From: Bdellovibrio bacteriovorus
GTDB taxonomy: Bacteria; Bdellovibrionota; Bdellovibrionia; Bdellovibrionales; Bdellovibrionaceae
NCBI RefSeq assembly: GCF_001592745.1
Contig: NZ_LUKD01000001.1
Location: 1,446,848 to 1,510,847 of the forward strand
Length of the DNA: 64,000 nucleotides
Direction of reading: 5' to 3'
The stretch's first letter is position 1; every line of letters begins with the position of its first letter. Below the pieces are notes generated by a model, which saw only the letters and a list, made by a program, of their open reading frames with translations, was not told the DNA's origin and made no database searches. A program made the translations under genes and the position numbers. Shown here piece by piece: positions 30,732-39,142 of the stretch.

Positions 30732-32102
30732 TTAGAGGTATTTGTTTACTACGGCTTCTACGCGGTTGCGGATTTTGTCCAGTCCGGCTTGAGTTGTGGA
30801 TTCGTAGCGAACGACGACAACAGGTTGTGTGTTTGATGAACGGCACAAAGCCCAACCATCTTCGAAAGACAAGCGGATGCCATCAGTGAAGTCCACTTTG
30901 TAGTCGACGCCTGGCTTGTTTGGGAAAGCTTCGATCATTTTTTCTACGATCAAAACTTTTTTCTCTTCAGTTGTGTCGATACGGATTTCTGGTGTGTTGA
31001 ATGCTGGTGGCAAACCTTCAAGCAATTGTGGAATTGTTTTTCCAGTTTTTGCCAAGATCTCTACCAAACGCAAAGCCGCGTAAGGAGCATCGTCGTAACC
31101 GTAGTTGCGATCTGCGAAGAAAACGTGACCTGACATTTCACCACCGAATGGAGCTTTTTCTACTTTGATTTTTTCTTTTACCAAAGAGTGACCTGTCTTC
31201 CACATGATCGGCTGGCCGCCGTGCTCAGAAACATCGTGGTACAAGCGATCCGAACATTTTACGTCGCCGATGATCTTTGCGCCTTTTTGTTCAGCTAAGA
31301 TTGAGCGAGCGATGATTACCATCAATTCGTCACCGTAAACCATGCGACCTGTGTGATCGACAACACCGATACGATCGGCATCACCGTCAAAGCCGATACC
31401 GCAAACGGCACCTTCTTTAGCGACTTGTTTTTTTAGATCTTCCAAGTTTTCTTCTACAGTTGGATCTGGATGGTGGTTCGGGAATGTTCCATCTGGTTGT
31501 TCAAATAGAATTGTTGGATTTAAACCAACAGCGTTGAATAGTCCGCGAACTACGGATCCACCAGCGCCGTTACCGCAATCAAGAACGACTTTCGTATTTT
31601 TGATGGTGCCGAATTCTTTTTTGTAGCGCTCGTAGTACATAGGCTTGATATCGAAATGTTCTTCAGAACCCTTTCCATCAATGTACTCACCTTTTTGAAT
31701 GATCTCGCGAAGTTTTTGAATTTCCGCACCGAAGATTGTGCCCTTGCCTACAGAAATTTTAAAGCCATTGTATTCAGGAGGATTGTGCGAACCCGTAACT
31801 TGAATCGCGCCATCGACGCCTTTCAACTCAAAAGTTGAAAAATAACAAACTGGGGTTGTCACAAGACCCAAGTGAATAACTTTAGCTCCGGAATCCATCA
31901 TCCCTTTTGCAAGATTCTTGATAATTGCTGGAGAACTTTCACGAGCATCACAACCCAAAGCGACTGTTGGATTTGTAAGGCCTTTATTTTGTTTCATGTA
32001 GACAACGTAAGCGCGGCCCAAGAGGTATGCGAAATTATCGTCGAATTGTCCGTTGTAAACTCCACGGATATCGTACTCTCTAAAAATAACCGGTTGAAAC
32101 AT
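30732..32102 (-). CDS. Phosphomannomutase/phosphoglucomutase
   Basis: The 456-residue enzyme moves phosphate between C1 and C6 of mannose or glucose phosphate, feeding nucleotide sugars for polysaccharide or LPS. The phosphoserine loop is TGSHNPPEYNG near residues 102-112, the metal site GFDGDADRIGVVD near 239-251, and the C-terminal phosphate loop RSSNTQPVVVVRYES near 415-429. AlgC/ManB-type enzymes are the closest match; substrate preference cannot be read from sequence alone. The gene is followed directly by the 36-base repeat. Confidence 0.92.
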   Translation of the reverse strand: MFQPVIFREYDIRGVYNGQFDDNFAYLLGRAYVVYMKQNKGLTNPTVALGCDARESSPAIIKNLAKGMMDSGAKVIHLGLVTTPVCYFSTFELKGVDGAIQVTGSHNPPEYNGFKISVGKGTIFGAEIQKLREIIQKGEYIDGKGSEEHFDIKPMYYERYKKEFGTIKNTKVVLDCGNGAGGSVVRGLFNAVGLNPTILFEQPDGTFPNHHPDPTVEENLEDLKKQVAKEGAVCGIGFDGDADRIGVVDHTGRMVYGDELMVIIARSILAEQKGAKIIGDVKCSDRLYHDVSEHGGQPIMWKTGHSLVKEKIKVEKAPFGGEMSGHVFFADRNYGYDDAPYAALRLVEILAKTGKTIPQLLEGLPPAFNTPEIRIDTTEEKKVLIVEKMIEAFPNKPGVDYKVDFTDGIRLSFEDGWALCRSSNTQPVVVVRYESTTQAGLDKIRNRVEAVVNKYL

Positions 32103-32147
32103 AAGTCACCTCTGTAAATAAGTGGAAGTATTTAGAAATATGATTTT

Positions 32148-33104
32148 TTAACGCGAGAGTCGAGCTAATTTTATAGCCCAGCGAATGGCATCAATCATCG
32201 AATGCGGATTGGCTTTATTTAAACCGAAAATATCCTTCGCCGTCCCGTGATCGACGCTGGTTCTAACAAAAGGAATGCCTAAGCTAATATGAACGCCGCT
32301 ATCCTGCCCGTGGATTGTTTTAAACGGGATTAGGCCCTGGTCATGGTAAAGAGCCACGTACATTGAATAGCGCTGCCAATTGGAAGGGAAAAATGCGGCA
32401 TCGGGGACCAAAGGACCTTCCACCGGGATTTTATTTTCTTTTGCAAAGGCTGAAAGCTGTGGGAACAGAAGGAGCTCTTCCTTTCCAATAAGGCCTTGTT
32501 CGCCCGCGTGTGGATTTAAACCTAAGACGGCAATCGGCCGCTTAGCTTGAGCCGCGGGAAGTTTTTTGCGAAGTTCATTGGCGTTTTTTAATGTTTCTGC
32601 AAGCACGGTGAAACTGAGGTGCTTTGTTACGTCTTTGATGGGTGTATGTGCGGTGGCAAGAACCACGCTGAATTTTTCTCCAACGAAACCCATGTTCACG
32701 TATTTGCTTCCGGAGAGTCTTTTTAAAATATCCGTGTGCCCAAGATCTTTAAAACCGGCCTCTTTAATGCTGGTTTTTGAAAGAGGAGCCGTCGCGATGC
32801 CATCTAGAACTTTTTCTAAGCAAGCTTCGGCACTTGTCTCTACCCATCGAGCGGGCGATTCATCGGAAGCAATATCGATTAGATAAGGCCCATCGATTTT
32901 TAAGGCTTCTTGAAGGGATTCGACGGTGATGCGTTCAAACTTCTTGTCGATGAGACGGAGATATTTTTTATCGGCCTCTTCCGGGCGCCACAAAATAAAT
33001 TGAACGGTTTTTTGTGGACCCAGTTTATGAAGGGCTTTGGCAGTGACCTCAAAGCCAATGCCGTCGACGTCGCCGGTGGTAAGAGCGATTCTAAGTCTAC
33101 TCAT
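32148..33104 (-). CDS. pdxA: 4-hydroxythreonine-4-phosphate dehydrogenase
   Basis: PdxA is an NAD-dependent enzyme of the DXP-dependent pyridoxal phosphate pathway. The 318-residue protein has the start LRIALTTGDVDGIGFEV, LGLNPHAGEQG and VALYHDQGLIPFK, all typical metal and substrate sites. The ATG at 33104 overlaps the stop of the upstream foldase gene by eight bases (ATGAGTAG), so the two are coupled. In E. coli surA and pdxA are also neighbours. Confidence 0.92.
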   Translation of the reverse strand: MSRLRIALTTGDVDGIGFEVTAKALHKLGPQKTVQFILWRPEEADKKYLRLIDKKFERITVESLQEALKIDGPYLIDIASDESPARWVETSAEACLEKVLDGIATAPLSKTSIKEAGFKDLGHTDILKRLSGSKYVNMGFVGEKFSVVLATAHTPIKDVTKHLSFTVLAETLKNANELRKKLPAAQAKRPIAVLGLNPHAGEQGLIGKEELLLFPQLSAFAKENKIPVEGPLVPDAAFFPSNWQRYSMYVALYHDQGLIPFKTIHGQDSGVHISLGIPFVRTSVDHGTAKDIFGLNKANPHSMIDAIRWAIKLARLSR

Positions 33105-34041
33105 TGATACGAACAAAGATCTCGTCGCGTTTGCTTTGCAACCATGTTTTAAGTTGGCGCTTAAAGCTCGCTTCTAAAAGTTGGGCCTTGATACGATCTT
33201 TGGCTCTTTCAAACTTTGGATCTGTCGTCAGTTTTTTTCCAGTGAGCTTCACGATATGATAACCCATACGCGATTTAACAACGGGAGTTGTTTCGCCTAC
33301 TTTTAAATTTGAAATGGCTTCTTCAATCTCTGGCAAGAATTCACCGGATTTGAATGTACCTAAGCTTCCGCCAGAAGAGAAATTCGGATCTTCACTGAAT
33401 TGTTGAGCCAAGGTTTCAAAATTATCACCGGCACGGACTTTACCGGCGGCAGCTTGTGCTCTTTGAAGTGCGGCTTCAGCGCCGCCTTTCTTTGGATTAA
33501 AAAAGATGTGTGAAACCGAAAATTCATCAATTGATGGACGGCTGCTGGGGCTTGTTTTCAAGTATTCGTTCAAAGCATCTTCATCAGAGATACGAAGTTT
33601 TGAAATGATCTCTGAATCCATTAAAGATTGTTTTTCGATACTGTGTTTAAGAAAAGTCTTATACTCCGACGCAGAGATTCCTTGGCCCTTGATGATGTTT
33701 AATAGCTCGGCCTCAGTGACGTTATTTCTTTTCGCCATGCTTTTAAGTTCAGACTCCACGCGGTCCGAAGTGACGGAAAGATTTAAACGTTTTACTTCAG
33801 ACTCTAAAATCTTTTCGTTAATAAGATAATCTAGCTGAGCTTTACGATCCCCTTTTAGACTTGTCGGTGCTTTATCAAATAACAACGCTTCGTCGATAAG
33901 GCCTGGTTTGCCGATACGATTTTGCAGTTCTTTAAAATCGGATTCCAAAACTAGCTCGGTATTCACGATAGCCACAGTTTTTTCCACAAGCTCGGCGTGA
34001 ACTGGTGTAGCAATCAAAAATGGAAAAAGAAAACTAATCAT
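33097..34041 (-). CDS. SurA-like periplasmic foldase (third of three parvulins)
   Basis: The 314-residue protein has a short signal peptide (MISFLFPFLIATPVHA), a SurA-type N-terminal helical chaperone domain (VEKTVAIVNTELVLESDF), and one parvulin domain (about 170-270) with SHIFFNPKKGG and a GSLGTFKSGEFLPEIEEAI stretch. SurA escorts outer-membrane proteins through the periplasm. Start M at 34041 was chosen because it gives a clean signal peptide; it overlaps the previous gene by eight bases. Being followed by pdxA strengthens the SurA relation. Confidence 0.87.
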   Translation of the reverse strand: MISFLFPFLIATPVHAELVEKTVAIVNTELVLESDFKELQNRIGKPGLIDEALLFDKAPTSLKGDRKAQLDYLINEKILESEVKRLNLSVTSDRVESELKSMAKRNNVTEAELLNIIKGQGISASEYKTFLKHSIEKQSLMDSEIISKLRISDEDALNEYLKTSPSSRPSIDEFSVSHIFFNPKKGGAEAALQRAQAAAGKVRAGDNFETLAQQFSEDPNFSSGGSLGTFKSGEFLPEIEEAISNLKVGETTPVVKSRMGYHIVKLTGKKLTTDPKFERAKDRIKAQLLEASFKRQLKTWLQSKRDEIFVRINE

Positions 34042-35002
34042 TGGGTCCTCGCGTATCAACCGTAATCGAGTTCATTAAATCGTAGTCCTTTAGGACTTTA
34101 CTACTTCTGAGCTGAGCATCAAGCCAAGCCACATACTCCGCCTGCTCGCGTTGAGCACGAAGAGCGCGAATAATCTGTGATTTGACCTCTTCTAGCGGCT
34201 GAGTCGTTGGTGGAGCCTTCTTTTCTACGCGAATAAGATGAACACCAAAAGGACTTTTAACGGTTTGTAGACCGGCACCGGCGCTAAATAACGGGTCAAA
34301 GTAATCCACACTGCCCTTTTCAATCCAACCGACAACACCACCTGTTTTACCTTCGGGAGTGATTGAAAACTTACGAGCGATCTCGCCGAAGTCGGAAGTT
34401 TTTAAATCAGTTCTAATGGCATCCGCTTTGGCGTCTTCATCAACAACGATCTGGCGGATATAAATACGCTCTTTACGTTTCCAACGGTCTTTATTGTCTT
34501 CGTAGTAGCGTTTGATTTCTTCGTCAGTCGGGGGCTTAATCTTTTCGTTTAGTTTCTTAAATACTTCTTTTTCTACCAAACCATAGCGGAGTTCTTCGCG
34601 CCACTCTGAAAAAGAAAGGTTTTCTAAAGCCAAAGCTCGACGAAATGAAAGATCATCGGGATAGTTGGCTCGAAGCTTATCAACTTCTTTATCCAGCATG
34701 TTTTCAGAGATCACGATGCTTTGGGAGCGGGCCCAATCCAAAGTTAGACTCTTTACTAAGAAGTCGCGCAAAATTTCTTCTTTAACACGATGGATATTGT
34801 TGGGATCTTTGGCCGCTAAAGCATCGAAGTTGCGAAGGCGACGTGCTAATTGGTTGGCGAACTGTTTTGAAGTTAAAACATGATCGTTCACCTTCTCTAC
34901 GGGCTTGGTAGAGATCTTTTGGTAACTGGAAGGACAACCCGCTAAGGTAAAGGCCATTAAAATAAAAAGCCCCGTACTTGCGGGGCTCTTTAGAAATTTC
35001 AT
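34034..35002 (-). CDS. Parvulin-type lipoprotein foldase (second of three)
   Basis: The 322-residue protein starts with a lipoprotein signal (lipobox LAGC, Cys about residue 23). A SurA/PpiD-like helical domain follows and a parvulin domain covers about 175-270, including GGVVGWIEKGSVDYFDPLFS. The signal-peptide codons contain a terminator-like hairpin (separate entry). It probably acts at the membrane face of the periplasm on outer-membrane or secreted proteins. Gap to the upstream foldase gene is 15 bases, overlap with the next eight. Confidence 0.88.
   Translation of the reverse strand: MKFLKSPASTGLFILMAFTLAGCPSSYQKISTKPVEKVNDHVLTSKQFANQLARRLRNFDALAAKDPNNIHRVKEEILRDFLVKSLTLDWARSQSIVISENMLDKEVDKLRANYPDDLSFRRALALENLSFSEWREELRYGLVEKEVFKKLNEKIKPPTDEEIKRYYEDNKDRWKRKERIYIRQIVVDEDAKADAIRTDLKTSDFGEIARKFSITPEGKTGGVVGWIEKGSVDYFDPLFSAGAGLQTVKSPFGVHLIRVEKKAPPTTQPLEEVKSQIIRALRAQREQAEYVAWLDAQLRSSKVLKDYDLMNSITVDTRGPND
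34961..34987 (-). terminator. Terminator-like hairpin inside the signal-peptide codons of the lipoprotein foldase
   Basis: On the minus strand AGCCCCG-CAAGTA-CGGGGCT is followed by TTTTTATTTT. Stem of seven pairs and T-run fit a rho-independent terminator, yet it lies about 15 bases after the start codon, within codons of the signal peptide. Translating ribosomes would prevent it; poor initiation would allow it to end the transcript. Confidence 0.65.
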
Positions 35003-35017
35003 AAGAAATATTCCTTA

Positions 35018-35827
35018 TTATTTTATCGCACTCTTATTTTCTTTAATTGAGTACGATCTTTTCAACTTATCGAAGTATTCGTTGAAGATCTGTTTTCTTT
35101 TTTCGTCGAAAACAGCAGCTCTGATTTGACGCTTATTTGCGTTCTCAAAGCTTCTACGTCCCGTAAGTTTAATGATGTGGAATCCGAACTGAGATTCGAT
35201 GAGCCCCTTGATTTCACCGACTTTCATGGATGCCGCAGCTTCATAATAACCTGGAACAAGAGTTACACGAGATTGCCAGCCGATGTCACCACCTGCTTGC
35301 TTAGAAAGAGCATCGTCAGAATAAAGTTTCACAAGCTCTTCAAATGGTCTTTTGCTTTTCTTAACTTCGTCAAAAATTTCTGTCGCACGTTTTTTAGCTT
35401 CAGCTACTTGCGCTGGAGTCGCGCCAGGTTTGAACTCAATCAAGATGTGGCTTGTGCGAAGTTCTGGGTTTTTAGCGTACCATTCTTGCATTTCTTTATC
35501 AGAAACTTGGATCTTTTGAATGCGAGGACCAAGATCTTTTTCAAGCAAAGCTTTGTACATTTCCTGGTTGAAACGCTCTTGAACCACAGGGTCTTTAGCC
35601 AAGCCACGTTTTTCAGCTTCTTGAAGTCCCGTTTCGTAGCGGATCAAGTCTTCAAGGAAAAGTTCTTTTGTTGGAGGGTTGATCGTCTGAGAACGAACCT
35701 CGTTGTACTTTTTGTTAAACTCTTCAACGGTGATAGATTTTTTTCCAACCTGAGCCACAACATCCGTGGATTTTTGCGCATAGGAGTTCACAGAGATGAG
35801 CATCAAGATGCTTAATAGAAGTTTCAT
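35018..35827 (-). CDS. Parvulin-type periplasmic peptidyl-prolyl isomerase (first of three)
   Basis: The 269-residue protein has a signal peptide (MKLLLSILMLISVNSYAQ), a short helical chaperone part, and a PpiC-type parvulin domain at about 122-225 with TSHILIEFKPGATPAQ and GGDIGWQSRVTLVPGYYEAA. The tail is Lys/Arg-rich. It heads a group of three related foldase genes. Extracellular or periplasmic folding of secreted proteins is the expected role. Confidence 0.9.
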   Translation of the reverse strand: MKLLLSILMLISVNSYAQKSTDVVAQVGKKSITVEEFNKKYNEVRSQTINPPTKELFLEDLIRYETGLQEAEKRGLAKDPVVQERFNQEMYKALLEKDLGPRIQKIQVSDKEMQEWYAKNPELRTSHILIEFKPGATPAQVAEAKKRATEIFDEVKKSKRPFEELVKLYSDDALSKQAGGDIGWQSRVTLVPGYYEAAASMKVGEIKGLIESQFGFHIIKLTGRRSFENANKRQIRAAVFDEKRKQIFNEYFDKLKRSYSIKENKSAIK

Positions 35828-35880
35828 ACTTTAAAAGTCCCTTTAAAAAGTTGAAGACAAGTCACCCTAAAACGCTAGCA

Positions 35881-36534
35881 CTAGGCATCATTATCCGCAA
35901 TGAATTTAAGAGCTTGCTGTCTCGCGTGGTGCAAAAGCCCTTCTAACTCTAGAGCAAGGTCTGGGTTTCGTGGATCGACTTCACGAGAGATCGCCGTCAT
36001 GGGACCCACCCAGTAAATGATCACTTTTGCGAAGGGTTTTGGAAGAAAAGTTTTATTCCAAGATTTTGGAAAATGAATCGCGCGGTCGCACGCAACACCG
36101 GCTGCGTAAATCGGGCCAGAAATCATGCGTGAGATTTCAAAAACTCCAGGCTTTACTTTGTGTAACGGACCTTTCGGGCCATCAACTGCAAAGCTGCAAT
36201 TTCCCCCGTCTTTTATCAAACGCAAGAGACCTTTCAGTGCTTGAACTCCACCACGCGTGGAGGAGCCTCGGCTGGTCTTTGCCCCCAACCATTTTAATAC
36301 CGTCGCCATCAACTCGCCGTCTTTGGATTGCGATGCGATTGTAGCAATGCGATAGCGTTTTACGATGGATAAAAGAGCAAGCTCATCCCCATGCCAGTGC
36401 GCGAGCACGACAGGATTCTGAGTTTCTAATGAATTTTTCAGGGAATCTGGTTCGATAAGCCGAACCCTCCATGTCCATGAGAGGGTTCGGTAGAAGACAA
36501 ATACAATAATCGGAAGAATGTATTTTCTAAACAC
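35881..36534 (-). CDS. DUF374-family lysophospholipid acyltransferase-like protein
   Basis: The 217-residue protein starts with a membrane helix and shows the acyltransferase-like motif LAHWHGDELAL near residues 43-53 (His and Asp/Glu pair), TSRGSSTRGG near 87-96 and AVDGPKGP near 116-123. These are hallmarks of DUF374 proteins, related to LpxL and PlsC acyltransferases, proposed to act in lipid A or phospholipid acylation. It starts two bases after the etfA stop. Confidence 0.8.
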   Translation of the reverse strand: MFRKYILPIIVFVFYRTLSWTWRVRLIEPDSLKNSLETQNPVVLAHWHGDELALLSIVKRYRIATIASQSKDGELMATVLKWLGAKTSRGSSTRGGVQALKGLLRLIKDGGNCSFAVDGPKGPLHKVKPGVFEISRMISGPIYAAGVACDRAIHFPKSWNKTFLPKPFAKVIIYWVGPMTAISREVDPRNPDLALELEGLLHHARQQALKFIADNDA

Positions 36535-36536
36535 GA

Positions 36537-37505
36537 TTAGTGGTGAAGAGCCTTTTTAAACTCTTCAGTGAGTTTCGGAACGATTTCAAGAGCGTCACCC
36601 ACGATACCGTAAGTCGCCTTTTGGAAGATCGGAGCATTGGCATCGTTGTTAATCGCAACGATAACTTTTGAACCACTCATACCTGCCAAGTGTTGAATCG
36701 CGCCCGAGATACCCACAGCGATGTACAAAGTGGGAGCTACTGTTTTACCAGTTTGTCCTACTTGCATGCCGTGACTAACCCAACCAGCATCAACTACGGC
36801 ACGTGAAGCACCTACAGTTGCACCCAAAACGTCCGCAAGATCATGAAGAACTTTGAAGTTCGCAGCCTCTTTCAAACCGCGACCACCACTCACGATGATG
36901 TTTGCTTCTGTCAAATCAAGCTTTTCACTAGCGCCTTTAACGATCTCTTTGATCAAAGTCTTAAGATCAGGTTTTACAACCGCTTGTTCAACAACGTTTG
37001 CAGATTTAGAAGTGTCCGCCGCCGCTACCGGAAGTTGATTTGCACGCATCAAAACAATCTTTACAGAGCTGTTTTCGAAGTTGGCTTTAGCAAAACATTT
37101 TCCAGAATACATTGGCTTCGTCGCTGTGACGTTATCGCCAGAGATATTAAGCTCTGTGCAATCGCTTGCAATCCCCGTGTTCAAACGAGCAGCTACGCGC
37201 GGGAACAAGTCACGACCCGTAGAAGAAGCAGAAGCAAGAAGGATGGAAGGTTGAACTTTTTCAACAACAGAAACGATGTTCGCAGTGAAAAGCTCTGGAT
37301 TGTATGAATCTAAAGAAGCGTCTTTAACAACGTGAACTTCATTCGCGCCGTTTTGAGCTGTCGCGGCTGTGACATCACCTGCGTGAGAACCGAAAACCAC
37401 CGCAACAACAGTGTTTCCAGACTTAGCTGCTGCTTGAAGAAGTTCAATAGAGCTGCGTTTTAGATTTCCGTGAGATTGTTCAGCAAAAACTAATACTTTT
37501 CCCAT
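36537..37505 (-). CDS. etfA: Electron transfer flavoprotein subunit alpha
   Basis: EtfA with EtfB passes electrons from acyl-CoA dehydrogenases to the quinone pool. The 322-residue protein carries the C-terminal FAD-binding signature: SRAVVDAGWVSHGMQVGQTG (about 234-253) and LYIAVGISGAIQHLAGM. Nine bases separate it from etfB. Shared operon with the acyltransferase downstream may be positional only. Confidence 0.95.
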   Translation of the reverse strand: MGKVLVFAEQSHGNLKRSSIELLQAAAKSGNTVVAVVFGSHAGDVTAATAQNGANEVHVVKDASLDSYNPELFTANIVSVVEKVQPSILLASASSTGRDLFPRVAARLNTGIASDCTELNISGDNVTATKPMYSGKCFAKANFENSSVKIVLMRANQLPVAAADTSKSANVVEQAVVKPDLKTLIKEIVKGASEKLDLTEANIIVSGGRGLKEAANFKVLHDLADVLGATVGASRAVVDAGWVSHGMQVGQTGKTVAPTLYIAVGISGAIQHLAGMSGSKVIVAINNDANAPIFQKATYGIVGDALEIVPKLTEEFKKALHH

Positions 37506-37514
37506 GATTTACCT

Positions 37515-38288
37515 CTATAGAACTTTCGCTTCGTCGCGAAGAAGTTTAACTAGTTCAGAAGCTTGCGCTGAAGAATCACCCGCTAGCATTTTTACTGGTG
37601 GTTTTTCCGCAGGAAGTGCGAAACCGGAGTATTTAACTTTGATGTCCGAAGCAGGAATGTTCAAAGAAGCAAATTCAACTTCTTTGATCACTTTTTTCTT
37701 CGCCTTCATGATGCCTGGAAGACTTGCGTAGCGAGGCATATTAAGGCCTTTGTTCGCTCCGACAACCGCTGGTGTCATCATTTGCACCACTTCTTTTGCT
37801 CCACCTTCGATATCGCGCTCAACGACAACATTTTCGCCGTTGAAAGCAAACTTCGATACCACAGTTGTATGAGGAACATTCAAGAACTCAGCAAGCATTT
37901 GGCTGACAGAAGAGGCATTATCATCGATCGCCAATTTACCAGAGAAGATAACTTTAGCTCCGCCTTCAGCCTTAATAACTTCGGCCAACGCTTTAGCTGT
38001 AGAAAAATTGTCTAGATTTTCAGCATTTACAACAATCGCTTCATCAGCACCCATTGCCAAAGCTGTTCTTAGAGATTCGATGACGCGAGTCTTAGGACCT
38101 ACGCTTAGAACCCACACTTGGGAGCCAGCATTTGCATCGCGAAGTTTCACAGCTTCTTCAACCGCATACTCGTCATAAGGGTTCAAAACCCATTTAATTC
38201 CCGCCGTGTCGATTCCGTTTTGGTCGGGAGTGATTTTAATCTTTGTTTCGGTGTCGGGCACCTGCTTGATACACACAAAAATCTTCAT
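37515..38288 (-). CDS. etfB: Electron transfer flavoprotein subunit beta
   Basis: The 257-residue protein begins MKIFVCIKQVPDTETKIKI and has the family-typical NPYDEYAVEEAVKLRD near residue 37 and the motif region around VVGANKGLNMPRYASLPGI, the conserved recognition loop for dehydrogenases. It is the first gene of the minus-strand group, divergent from sdhC. Confidence 0.95.
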   Translation of the reverse strand: MKIFVCIKQVPDTETKIKITPDQNGIDTAGIKWVLNPYDEYAVEEAVKLRDANAGSQVWVLSVGPKTRVIESLRTALAMGADEAIVVNAENLDNFSTAKALAEVIKAEGGAKVIFSGKLAIDDNASSVSQMLAEFLNVPHTTVVSKFAFNGENVVVERDIEGGAKEVVQMMTPAVVGANKGLNMPRYASLPGIMKAKKKVIKEVEFASLNIPASDIKVKYSGFALPAEKPPVKMLAGDSSAQASELVKLLRDEAKVL

Positions 38289-38471
38289 GTTTTTACCCCG
38301 TATTTTAGAGGTTTTGTTCTATCGCAAGTCTAGGAAAGGCAAAACTAAATTCCATATTTAACGTGTCGCGATACATGACGGGTGTCATAGACAAATCCAG
38401 CCCCCGAGGAGTAAGTTCAATTGTAAACTTATTGAGAAAATACAATGTAATAACACAAGGGGTTTTTCACC

Positions 38472-39131
38472 ATGTCTGGATTTCTCGGTTCAACCGTCGG
38501 GAAAAAATACATAATGGGAATCTCTGGTCTAGTTTGGGCGGGTTTTGTACTCGCTCACATGGCCGGAAACTTATTAATCTTCGTCAGTCACGATGCTTAC
38601 AATGCTTACGGACATGCGATCACAAGCGGCAACTTGCTTTATGTCGCAGAAGCGATTTTGGTTTTGGCCTTAATCACTCACGTGTACATGGCAGTTTCAT
38701 TGACCGCGCAAAACAGAGCTGCGAAATCTTCGCGTTATGCAGTGGCGGCTTCAGGGCAAAAACGAGTGAGTCTTGCTTCTCGCACTATGGCGGTTCAGGG
38801 TTCTTTGATTCTTGTCTTTATCATTCTTCACTTGATCACTTTCAAATATGGCACTCACTACGAAACAACCGTGAACGGTGTTGTGATGCGTGACCTTGCT
38901 AGATTGATGGAAGAAGTTTTCCAAATGCCAGGCTATGTGATCTGGTATGTGGTCGCTCTTATTCTTCTTGGCTTCCACTTAAGTCACGGCGTGGGTTCTT
39001 CATTCCAATCTTTGGGATTGATGGAAGGCTCTTACCGCGGTCTTTGGAAAAAACTAAGCTACACATATGGCATCATCGTAGCTTTGGGTTTTATCGCTCA
39101 ACCACTTTACCTTTTCGTGTTTGCACACTAA
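38472..39131 (+). CDS. sdhC: Succinate dehydrogenase cytochrome b subunit
   Basis: The 219-residue protein has five membrane helices and several histidines placed to bind haem b (for instance in LAHMAGNL and LITHVYMA, and FHLSHGVG). This matches the single large anchor of type B succinate:menaquinone reductases (SdhC of Bacillus and Wolinella FrdC). No sdhD is found, which fits a three-subunit enzyme. It is followed 11 bases later by sdhA. Confidence 0.92.
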   Translation: MSGFLGSTVGKKYIMGISGLVWAGFVLAHMAGNLLIFVSHDAYNAYGHAITSGNLLYVAEAILVLALITHVYMAVSLTAQNRAAKSSRYAVAASGQKRVSLASRTMAVQGSLILVFIILHLITFKYGTHYETTVNGVVMRDLARLMEEVFQMPGYVIWYVVALILLGFHLSHGVGSSFQSLGLMEGSYRGLWKKLSYTYGIIVALGFIAQPLYLFVFAH

Positions 39132-39142
39132 GGAGCAGATAA

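Noticed and set aside
35126-35815. Long antisense reading frame of about 229 codons over the first foldase gene
   Set aside because: It lies fully opposite a clear parvulin gene, has no ribosome binding site, and its Phe/Arg-rich product looks like reverse-strand translation.
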